64,000 bases of DNA, from NCBI GenBank assembly GCA_028825045.1, contig JAPKAY010000010.1, positions 1 to 64,000 of the forward strand, in the 5' to 3' direction. The DNA comes from Halioglobus sp. (GTDB lineage: Bacteria; Pseudomonadota; Gammaproteobacteria; Pseudomonadales; Halieaceae). A program made the position numbers and the translations under genes. Positions 41,870-49,423 of this stretch are shown piece by piece. Numbering within the stretch: position 1 is the stretch's first letter; each line of letters opens with the position of its first letter. Below the pieces are notes generated by a model. It had not been told where the DNA came from and did no database searches. It saw only the letters and a list, made by a program, of their open reading frames with translations.

Positions 41870-43480
41870 TTATACACGCTGATCCAGTTTAGCCAGATGT
41901 GCATAACTTTCTCGCAACTCGCGCTTAAGCACTTTTCCGATAGAGCTCTTGGGCAGGTCATCGATAAACACTAACTGACTTATACGCTGGACTTTGCCCA
42001 GCTTGGCATTGGCCCACTGCCGTAGTGATTCTTCATCACACTTAGCACTGGACTCAAGTACTACCAATGCGAGGGGCGTTTCCCCCCACTCACGACTGGG
42101 CAGGGCGACCACTGCCGCCTCATGAATATCAGGGTGTTCCAATAGTGCCAGCTCCAAATCTGTCGCATAGATGTTGAAGCCGCCTGAGATAATCATGTCT
42201 TTGCGACGGTCAGAAAGAAACAACCAACCGTCCTCATCAAGGTAACCGACATCGCCACTTTTGTAATACAGCAGACCCTCACTGTCATACCAGTGCATCT
42301 CGTTATTCGCTTCGGCACGATTGTGGTAGCCGTCACTCATACTGCCTGAACGTCCGACGATTTCGCCGGTTTCCCCGCTGGCTAGCTCCCCGCCCTGCTC
42401 GTCAATGATTTTTAGTGATGCGCCCGGCAACGCGGGCCCCACTGATCCCAGTTTGTCCTGTTCCCGCGCGATACTGCCGATAAACAGCGTGCCGACGCCG
42501 CCCTCAGTCAGGCCATAAAACTCGATCAGCTCCCCTGGAAAATGATCTATCACTGCAGCTTTTAGCGCCGGACGCAGTGGCGCACTGGTACTGAACTTAA
42601 GCTGTAGACTGCTGAGATCATAATTCGAAAAATTCTCCAGGCCCATAATGCGGTCGTATTGTACCGGCACCAACATTGCATGGCTGACGCGATGTTGCTG
42701 TATCAGTTGCAATGCGCTCTCGGCATCGAACTTTGGCATAATCAACAGTGTGCCCCCGGCACAAACCGTGGGCCACCAGGTCGTGATTGTAGTATTTGAG
42801 TAAAGCGGTGTGGCAATCAGGGTAATCGCTTCTGCAGTAATCCCTAAATTCATGAGTCCCGTCGCCAGTGCCTGCCGCGTACGCTGGCTGTGCACGATAC
42901 CCTTGGGAATGCCGGTAGTACCGGAACTATAAATAATATTGAACTCGTCATCCCCATTCAACTCAATACCAGGGGCCACCTCGGACTGGCTGGACAGCCA
43001 GTCTTCCAGCGCGCAAAAATGTGCGTCGCTGAAGTCAATCCCGATTAGTCCACCGGAAACAATCTGGGAGTGGTCAGCCAGAAAACTCTGTGTCATCGCT
43101 GCCATTTCACTGGCTACAACAAATACCTTGGCATTAGAATCCCGGAGCATCAGGTCCAGACTCTGATCAGTGATCATGGACTGCAATGGCACCGCACAGG
43201 CGCCGATTACCAGTGTGGCCGCAAAGATTTCAGAATAGCTCATGCTGTTGCGCGACAACATGGCCACACGGTCACCCGGCGCAATCCCCAGCGCAATCAG
43301 CCCATTGGCCATGCGATATATACGCGCAATTGATTCCCCCCAGGTACGGCTCTCATCACCCTCTATCAGCGCCACTTTGTCCGACTGCTGCAGTCGAAAA
43401 ACCTCCAGTAGCACCGGCAGGGTGAGCGCCGGGTCAAAGCCGACTTCCACTTTTTTACTAACAGCGGAGGATTCTTTCAT
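41870..43480 (-). CDS. Acyl-CoA ligase (AMP-forming)
   Basis: A 536-residue ANL-superfamily enzyme. It has IYSSGTTGIPKG for ATP/AMP binding, FYGLTEGG, YYKSGDVGYLDEDGWLFLSDRRKDMIISGGFNIYATDLE spanning the hinge and A8 region, and the catalytic Lys in IGKVLKRELR. It activates an unknown acid to its CoA thioester in the cytoplasm. It is a separate branch from the first acyl-CoA synthetase in the window. The start used has no strong ribosome site; the upstream extension looks non-coding. It is divergent from the ThuA-like gene. Confidence 0.88.
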   Translation of the reverse strand: MKESSAVSKKVEVGFDPALTLPVLLEVFRLQQSDKVALIEGDESRTWGESIARIYRMANGLIALGIAPGDRVAMLSRNSMSYSEIFAATLVIGACAVPLQSMITDQSLDLMLRDSNAKVFVVASEMAAMTQSFLADHSQIVSGGLIGIDFSDAHFCALEDWLSSQSEVAPGIELNGDDEFNIIYSSGTTGIPKGIVHSQRTRQALATGLMNLGITAEAITLIATPLYSNTTITTWWPTVCAGGTLLIMPKFDAESALQLIQQHRVSHAMLVPVQYDRIMGLENFSNYDLSSLQLKFSTSAPLRPALKAAVIDHFPGELIEFYGLTEGGVGTLFIGSIAREQDKLGSVGPALPGASLKIIDEQGGELASGETGEIVGRSGSMSDGYHNRAEANNEMHWYDSEGLLYYKSGDVGYLDEDGWLFLSDRRKDMIISGGFNIYATDLELALLEHPDIHEAAVVALPSREWGETPLALVVLESSAKCDEESLRQWANAKLGKVQRISQLVFIDDLPKSSIGKVLKRELRESYAHLAKLDQRV

Positions 43481-43628
43481 ACAGTTTAAATCTCGATTGA
43501 TTGCGGAGACATTTTTTCCGATACTGTACGGGTTTGCGGCTCGCATTCAAAGGGTTACTGACGAAGCCTGTAGTGTCTGCGCCAATGACTTCAATATCAG
43601 AGTCGGACCCGCCAATAAGGAAGCTGTT

Positions 43629-44618
43629 ATGCGTCATGCACTATTGACTCTCACAATACTGTTTTTTTCAGCGATGATTTTACCGGGTAAGCAGGCCATT
43701 GCCGGCGAACCCCTCAAAGCCCTAATCCTGACAAGTCCTGGTGTCTATCACAATTACGAATACCAGACGCACGCCCTGGCACAGGGCATTGTCAAGCACG
43801 CCAATGTCAAATTCGACGTCTCCCTGGCGGAACTGGAGCGCTGGAAAACCTCTGACTATTCTGAGGGCTACGACGTCCTTATCTACAATATCTGCATGGC
43901 AGACAACACCGATGCAGCACTGATTGCCAATATGCGGCGCCAAACTGAGCAACTCGGCGTCCCCGCCTTATTTATTCACTGCACCATGCATTCGTTTCGG
44001 GAAACACAATGGTGGTGGCCGCTGTTTGGACTAAAGACCAATGCACATGAATCAATGCGTCCCCTGACACAAGATCAAGAACAGGTGCACCCTGTTCTTA
44101 GCGGTATCCCCGCCCAGTGGACGGTTGGAGACGACGAGTTGTATCTCAATCTTGAATTTGACGCCGAGCCACTACTGAGCTCAGTGGGAGAGGATGGCGA
44201 ACCCCACGTCACCGCCTGGTTGGCTTATCCGGGCAACGTACCCGTGTTTGGGACAACGCTAGGGCACAGTGACGAGACGATCAAAGACCCCCTGTTTCAG
44301 CGACTCATTGCCAATGCCTTGTTATTTGTCACCGGCAGCCTATCCGCAGCTGACATGCCGGCGGCCAATTTGGAGCCGGATGGTCAGGGGCTCGATATCT
44401 TTGACAAGTTTTCCGCTCCCCAGAAGACAACGTTTCTTGGGGAAGAAGGCCAGGAATGCGCGTTTCGCCGCCTTGCGGTTGCAGCAGCGCCCTGTTTCCT
44501 GGGTTGTATTTTCAACCCCGTCGAGTGGGGTGATGACACTCGCGCCTGCAAAAAGGCCTGCGAAACGGGCTTACCCACGCCAGACGAACTCATTGCAGAC
44601 TGCACCCCCCGGACCTGA
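43629..44618 (+). CDS. Exported ThuA-like protein with Cys-rich tail
   Basis: A 329-residue exported protein with a signal peptide ending QAIAG. Residues about 27-240 form a ThuA domain: LKALILTSPGVYHNYEYQTH, YDVLIYNICMADNT, PALFIHCTMHSFR and PVFGTTLGHSDETI. ThuA-type proteins, related to class I amidotransferases, take part in processing 3-keto sugars or trehalose derivatives. An extra C-terminal domain of about 55 residues holds six cysteines (ECAFRRL, CFLGC, CKKACETG, DCTP), probably disulfide-bonded and not usual for the family. AAGGAAG sits six bases before the ATG. It is alone on its strand before the P450. Confidence 0.78.
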   Translation: MRHALLTLTILFFSAMILPGKQAIAGEPLKALILTSPGVYHNYEYQTHALAQGIVKHANVKFDVSLAELERWKTSDYSEGYDVLIYNICMADNTDAALIANMRRQTEQLGVPALFIHCTMHSFRETQWWWPLFGLKTNAHESMRPLTQDQEQVHPVLSGIPAQWTVGDDELYLNLEFDAEPLLSSVGEDGEPHVTAWLAYPGNVPVFGTTLGHSDETIKDPLFQRLIANALLFVTGSLSAADMPAANLEPDGQGLDIFDKFSAPQKTTFLGEEGQECAFRRLAVAAAPCFLGCIFNPVEWGDDTRACKKACETGLPTPDELIADCTPRT

Positions 44619-44941
44619 ACCCGACTCAAATCAACAATAAAATCAGGTTTGACTGTTTTATTTTTAACCTTCATACTTCCCAGCCTCACATGAGGACTAC
44701 CTCATGAACTCGACAACTCTCACTCCAAGAGCATGGATGTGTAAGCCGTTGGAGTTGTCCTGGCACAGGCAACAACTATTGCACAGGCGAGCGTGCGGCC
44801 AGCCGGGCACTCCGAGCGTTTAACCCCTGCCGAAAGCTACCCTCTTTCGCCAGAGATTCACCTGCGCACTAACGGTGTGAACACTTTGTCGTAATCTTGC
44901 ATTCCATACATTTTATTTACATTGAGAAATAGGAAAAAACC
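44619..44941. other. Intergenic region upstream of P450 with inverted repeat
   Basis: No strong gene lies in these 323 bp. A 39-codon frame (44704-44823) has no ribosome site. An 8-bp inverted repeat, GACAACTC at 44712-44719 and GAGTTGTC at 44752-44759, could form a hairpin in the leader of the P450 message. Confidence 0.35.
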
Positions 44942-46198
44942 GTGACTGCACCTACCACCAATGATAACCGCGCCCTCGCCGATATGCCGCTGTTTGATAC
45001 TGCCACGCTCAAATGCCCCTACCACTTCGACAAAACCCTGCGTACCGAAGCGCCTGTTTATCAGGATCCAGATTCGGGCGTCTTTGTGGTCTCCACCTAC
45101 GAACTGGTCAGGGAAGCGCACAAGAACGATGCGGTGTTCTCCAATGAGTTCACACTGGCACTGGGATCGGCCGCGAAGCTGGACCCGGATATAAAAGCTG
45201 CAATGGCAAAAACATACAACCTGGGTAAAGGCACTCTGCTCACGGTGGATGATCCTGAACACAAAATGTACCGCGATACGGTAAGAGACTTCTTTCTGGC
45301 CAAGAATATTGAACACTACCGTCCCTGGATTAATGATCTGGCCGACCGCCTCGTTAGCGAAATACCCGACGGACAGCCTTACAATTTTATCGAGGGATTT
45401 TCTCGTCCGCTCCCGTTGTCAGTGATCATGCACGTGTTGGGCATTCCGCTTGATTTGTTCGACGAGGCGTTCAAATGGACGGTAGCAAACGTCAACGTTC
45501 TGTCGCAAGTCTCGGACAAGCAGGCGCTACTGGACGCCCATGGTGCCGTCAAAGAAGAATACGACTGGTTCGTCACCGCACTCGACGCACGCCGGGCTAG
45601 CCCTCGGGACGACCTCCTTAACCTGGTGGCACACGCAACAGTTGAGGGACGCCAACTGACGATCGAAGAACAATTGGGTCACTGCACACAATTTCTGGTT
45701 GCGGGCAACGAAACCACTACCGCGACATTGGCGGAGGGTATTCGGCAACTGTGCCTGAACCCCGAACAGGAAGCTGCCGTGCGTAATGACCTTACACTGA
45801 TCCCCAACCTGGTCGAAGAAACACTGCGCCTGGCAACACCCACATCCAACATGTGGCGCATGACGAAAGCCGATTACACACTTGGCGATACGGCTATTCC
45901 CAAGGGCAGCATGGTATTGCTCAAGTACTTTTCTTCCAACCACGACGAGTCTATGTTCGAAGAACCCATGGCATTTGACGTAACCCGATCCAATGCCAAA
46001 CGCCACATTGCGTTTGGGTTCGGCAGTCACGTGTGTATCGGCCAGCACCTCTCACGACTGGAGATGACAGTCGCGTGGGAGAAATTATTCGCCGGCACTA
46101 CGGGTATGCGCCTGGATTGCGCACCCGAAGATCTTGAATACATGCCCAATATTCTGTTACGTGGCCTGGAAGAACTTCCGGTAGTTTTCGAAAGATAG
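44942..46198 (+). CDS. Cytochrome P450
   Basis: A 418-residue soluble bacterial P450. It has the I-helix AGNETT (254-259), the K-helix ExxR (Glu293, Arg296), and the haem loop FGFGSHVCIG with Cys365 as the thiolate ligand. It inserts oxygen into a hydrophobic substrate using electrons from a ferredoxin/reductase pair not encoded nearby. The start is GTG with AGGAAAA upstream. Length and loops resemble CYP families acting on terpenoids, steroids or fatty acids, but the family cannot be fixed by eye. A bidirectional terminator follows, separating it from the convergent sulfatase. Confidence 0.93.
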   Translation: MTAPTTNDNRALADMPLFDTATLKCPYHFDKTLRTEAPVYQDPDSGVFVVSTYELVREAHKNDAVFSNEFTLALGSAAKLDPDIKAAMAKTYNLGKGTLLTVDDPEHKMYRDTVRDFFLAKNIEHYRPWINDLADRLVSEIPDGQPYNFIEGFSRPLPLSVIMHVLGIPLDLFDEAFKWTVANVNVLSQVSDKQALLDAHGAVKEEYDWFVTALDARRASPRDDLLNLVAHATVEGRQLTIEEQLGHCTQFLVAGNETTTATLAEGIRQLCLNPEQEAAVRNDLTLIPNLVEETLRLATPTSNMWRMTKADYTLGDTAIPKGSMVLLKYFSSNHDESMFEEPMAFDVTRSNAKRHIAFGFGSHVCIGQHLSRLEMTVAWEKLFAGTTGMRLDCAPEDLEYMPNILLRGLEELPVVFER

Positions 46199-46256
46199 CC
46201 GGGCAGACCGACGTCGTGGCGCAACAATAGTCGTTCAATCGGTGCGTAGCGCGCAC

Positions 46257-46284
46257 AAAAAAAGCCCGCTCGTGCGGGCTTTTT
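46257..46284. terminator. Bidirectional intrinsic terminator
   Basis: A GCCCGC/GCGGGC stem with a TCGT loop, flanked by seven A on the left and five T on the right. It lies between the convergent P450 and sulfatase genes and would end transcripts from both sides. Confidence 0.85.
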
Positions 46285-46299
46285 CATGCCTGATACAAA

Positions 46300-47829
46300 T
46301 TACTTCACATTCAGATAGCGGTCAGTCAGCTTGTCGATAGACCATGAATCAGGTTTTTGGCTGGGCGGGTACTCGTTGAATGTGGACAGGAACTGCGACA
46401 TTACTGCTACCCCCCTGTAACCTTGTGGCGCTTTGTCGATTAGCCAGTCCCAATAGGTATTGGAATTGTGATCAGCCCGTTCGAAAGGGTCCCGACGCAG
46501 GTGGAAGATCTTGAACATGCGCAGCGTGACGAAGGGTTCTGCCCACAACGCCATTGTCTTTGCCCGGTTCTCAGCAAAAACCAGCTTCCAGTCACCTACC
46601 CTGATACCCACCGGCATACCGCTGTCTTCCAAATAGATATACTCACGACGTGGCGCTTTCTCAACCTCACCGGTCAGGTAGGGTAAGAAGTTGTATCCAT
46701 CCAGGTGGAGTTTTGAGTTCTTGCTGCCAATCTTTCTGCCTTTGAGTAAGTCCTTCTTCAGGCTGGTATCGCCCGCAACCGCGGCAAACGTGGGCATCCA
46801 GTCGAGATGCGCCATGACCTCATTGGAGATTTGCCCCGGCTCGATCTTCGCCGGCCAGCGCACCATGGCGGGCACTCGGTAAGCGCCCTCCCAATTGGTG
46901 TTCTTCTCACTGCGAAAGGGTGTTACTCCGGAATCCGGCCAGGTATTGAAGTGCACACCGTTATCGGTGGAATAGAACACTAACGTGTTGTCTGCGATCT
47001 TTAGTTGGTCCAGCTGATCGAGCATCTGGCCGACCAGCTTGTCGTGAGCCACCATGACATCATTATAAAAGCCCTGGCCGGAGAGCCCGACATTCTTGGC
47101 GGCGATATGCGTACGGAAGTGCATGCCTGTGGTGTTCAGCCACACGAAAAAGGGTTTATCAGCCTTGACGGCCTTGTCGATGAATTTCTTCGCGCCCGCT
47201 ACAAATTCCTCGTCGACTGTTTCCATTCGTTTGCGTGTCAGCGCGCCAGTATCCTCGATGCGGCCATCTGCATAGGAGTGGATCACACCACGAGGGCCAA
47301 ACATTTTTCGAAATGCCGGGTCGGTTGGGTAATCGGGATCCTCAGGCTCTTCTTCCGCATTTAGGTGGTAAAGGTTGCCGAAGAATTCATCGAAGCCATG
47401 GTTGGTGGGCAGGAAGATGTCCTGGTCACCCAGATGGTTCTTGCCGAACTGACCCGTCGTATAACCCTGTGTTTTAAGCACTTCAGCGATCGTAATATCC
47501 CGGTCGAGCAGGCCAAGTTCGGAACCGGGCAGGCCTACCTTGGTTAACCCGGTACGCAATCCCGATTGGCCGGTGATAAAGGTCGACCGACCGGCGGTGC
47601 AACTCTGATCGCCGTAATAGTCGGTAAAGCGAATGCCCTCGTCGGCGATGCGATCAATATTAGGCGTGTGATAACCCATGATACCGTCACTGTAGGCACT
47701 GATATTGGTGATACCAATGTCGTCTCCCCAGATCACCAGGATATTAGGCTTGTCAGCGGCTTGGGCCTGCAGGGTAATGCCCGCAGCTAGAATCAGTAGC
47801 ATTGCCGCGAGTGCAGATTGATACGTCAT
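46300..47829 (-). CDS. Exported S1 sulfatase with CTAGR motif
   Basis: A 509-residue sulfatase with a signal peptide (MTYQSALAAMLLILAAGITL, then QAQAA). The formylglycine motif is CTAGR (Cys77-Arg81), the alanine variant of C-x-P/A-x-R, unlike the proline form in the other four sulfatases of the window. WGDDIGITNISAYSDG holds the metal aspartates; FGKNHLG and STDNGVHFNTWPDSG are further family marks. Members with CTAGR are often annotated as arylsulfatases. ATG chosen for GGAGA six bases ahead. It may be co-transcribed with the DUF1080 gene 214 bp upstream. The substrate is unknown. Confidence 0.9.
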   Translation of the reverse strand: MTYQSALAAMLLILAAGITLQAQAADKPNILVIWGDDIGITNISAYSDGIMGYHTPNIDRIADEGIRFTDYYGDQSCTAGRSTFITGQSGLRTGLTKVGLPGSELGLLDRDITIAEVLKTQGYTTGQFGKNHLGDQDIFLPTNHGFDEFFGNLYHLNAEEEPEDPDYPTDPAFRKMFGPRGVIHSYADGRIEDTGALTRKRMETVDEEFVAGAKKFIDKAVKADKPFFVWLNTTGMHFRTHIAAKNVGLSGQGFYNDVMVAHDKLVGQMLDQLDQLKIADNTLVFYSTDNGVHFNTWPDSGVTPFRSEKNTNWEGAYRVPAMVRWPAKIEPGQISNEVMAHLDWMPTFAAVAGDTSLKKDLLKGRKIGSKNSKLHLDGYNFLPYLTGEVEKAPRREYIYLEDSGMPVGIRVGDWKLVFAENRAKTMALWAEPFVTLRMFKIFHLRRDPFERADHNSNTYWDWLIDKAPQGYRGVAVMSQFLSTFNEYPPSQKPDSWSIDKLTDRYLNVK

Positions 47830-48043
47830 GGTATCTCCGTTATTGAAAGTATGGTGCAATTGCTAGCTTCCTGGCTGTTGAAGCTGCTCATGCCTCTATC
47901 AAATAGAGACATTGTGTCTGAGACAGTATGGTACAGATACCCCAGGATTCAAAAATTTCTGAAAAATAACCGTGCTCGCGCTAATCGAGCAGCGCCAGCT
48001 TTCACCCCAAGCTATGGCCCTGCTGCTCCAAGCCCATGCAAAA

Positions 48044-48766
48044 CTAAAACTCCCGTACACGGATATTGCGGAACCAGACCTTGTCCCAGTGGTCCTGTAA
48101 ACCAATGTGCCCCTTAAACAAACTACCGTAGGCCGGACGACCAGCGAACTTGCTGTTGAGATAGAGCGTACGCCACGCGTCACTACCCTGCTCAAAGCTC
48201 ACTGTTTTGCGATCATTCAACCAAAATTCAACGTGGGAGCCGTGGGCGATTATATGCACATGATTCCAGTCGCCAACGGGTGCACTGGTGTCGTGGTCCG
48301 GGGCGATCATATCGTAATAGGCGCCGGCTCTATGGCTGGGATCTTTAGCGTCGGAATGACCGATGTTATCCAGAACCTGCATTTCATAGCCCGTGTGGTG
48401 GATGCTGCTGGCAGATTCATCCCCGCGAATAAATATTCCACTGTTACCGGAATCACTGATGCGCCAGTCGAGTTTTAGCTCAAAGTCTGCGAATTGGCCG
48501 CGCGTAATGAGATCACCACCCATCCCTACCCGGGTCAGGCAGCCCTGTTCCACCGCCCACCCAGAATTGACGTCCTCTTCCCGGTAACTGCGCCATTGCG
48601 ATAGGGTGGAGCCATCGAATAACAGGCGCCAGCCGGCCGCCTGTTCCTGCTGCGTCAGCGCATTGACACATTCACCCGGGGCGATCATTTCTTCGCTGCA
48701 GCCAGCCAGTAATAGAGCCGCCATTAGAGCCGTGAATTGCCTGGCATGTCGTTTGAAAGCAGCCAT
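48044..48766 (-). CDS. DUF1080 (3-keto-disaccharide hydrolase family) lipoprotein
   Basis: A 240-residue lipoprotein (lipobox LLAGC) whose mature part is a DUF1080 beta-sandwich: GWRLLFDGSTLSQWRSY, DFELKLDWRISDSGNSGIFIRG, YEMQVLDN, GDWNHVHIIAHGSHVEFWLNDRKTV and GHIGLQDH. Proteins of this fold include enzymes that cleave 3-keto-glycosides after oxidation of the sugar, common in Planctomycetes, Verrucomicrobia and Bacteroidetes. Here it sits near sulfatases, a ThuA-like protein and a dehydrogenase-cytochrome fusion, which fits a 3-keto sugar route (inference). It acts in the periplasm or at the cell surface. Confidence 0.85.
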   Translation of the reverse strand: MAAFKRHARQFTALMAALLLAGCSEEMIAPGECVNALTQQEQAAGWRLLFDGSTLSQWRSYREEDVNSGWAVEQGCLTRVGMGGDLITRGQFADFELKLDWRISDSGNSGIFIRGDESASSIHHTGYEMQVLDNIGHSDAKDPSHRAGAYYDMIAPDHDTSAPVGDWNHVHIIAHGSHVEFWLNDRKTVSFEQGSDAWRTLYLNSKFAGRPAYGSLFKGHIGLQDHWDKVWFRNIRVREF

Positions 48767-48794
48767 CTATCACCCCATCAAAATTTCCTGACAA

Positions 48795-49034
48795 TCAATT
48801 TTTACAATCCAAGCACCGCGTTAGATTGGCATTTCCTTGATTATTCTCGCAATACACACCCAGCCTCGTAAGCTGCTCCAGCTCGCTATTGCTTACCGGA
48901 AGACCTGCAGTTTCAAGCAGAATAAAACCCCGAACGGGACATTCAAAAAACGGGTCGATGTGGCTCCTCCTTATTATCGGCAATGCCCGGTACAATGCCA
49001 GTAACTGCCTGGCGCATTGCAAACTAAAGACCAA
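48795..49034 (-). CDS. Possible small protein of unknown function
   Basis: A 79-codon frame on the minus strand with four cysteines in its second half (CPVRG, VYCENN, RCLDCKN). The only start is a TTG without ribosome site; AAGGAGG lies inside the frame near 48975 but no ATG, GTG or TTG follows at the right distance. It is divergent from the TMEM220-like gene and may be chance. Confidence 0.25.
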   Translation of the reverse strand: MVFSLQCARQLLALYRALPIIRRSHIDPFFECPVRGFILLETAGLPVSNSELEQLTRLGVYCENNQGNANLTRCLDCKN

Positions 49035-49040
49035 TAAACC

Positions 49041-49397
49041 ATGCTCTTTACATTCCTGAATCTGGCTTTTTTCGCCGCTTTTGCACTTTCTGCAGTGGTC
49101 CAGTACAACGACCCGGATGCCCTGATGTGGGTTGCAGTCTACCTCGCGGCAGCCTTGATGTGCCTGCTGCAGTATCGAAACATAAGACTCCCTTGGCTAT
49201 GCTCTGCGCTGTTCGTGATTGCCCTTGCCTGGATCACAACATTACTAACCGGCATTGTCGGATCGGTCTCGATCGGGGCAGTCTTCAAGTCAATCAGCAT
49301 GCAAAGCGAGGCAGTAGAAGAAGCCCGCGAAATCGGCGGCCTCGCGCTTGTGGCACTCTGGGCTGGCGTCCTCATCTACTACCAGCGCCCCAGCTGA
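49041..49397 (+). CDS. Small membrane protein, TMEM220-like
   Basis: A 118-residue protein with four hydrophobic helices. AVVQYNDPDALMWVAVYLAAALMC fits the transmembrane 220 family pattern (Q.NDPD...W...Y). The function of the family is unknown. It is the only plus-strand gene among minus-strand genes here, and its stop converges on that of the large dehydrogenase-cytochrome gene (27 bp). Confidence 0.7.
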   Translation: MLFTFLNLAFFAAFALSAVVQYNDPDALMWVAVYLAAALMCLLQYRNIRLPWLCSALFVIALAWITTLLTGIVGSVSIGAVFKSISMQSEAVEEAREIGGLALVALWAGVLIYYQRPS

Positions 49398-49423
49398 CTA
49401 GTACCTACTACTGCCTGACATCT

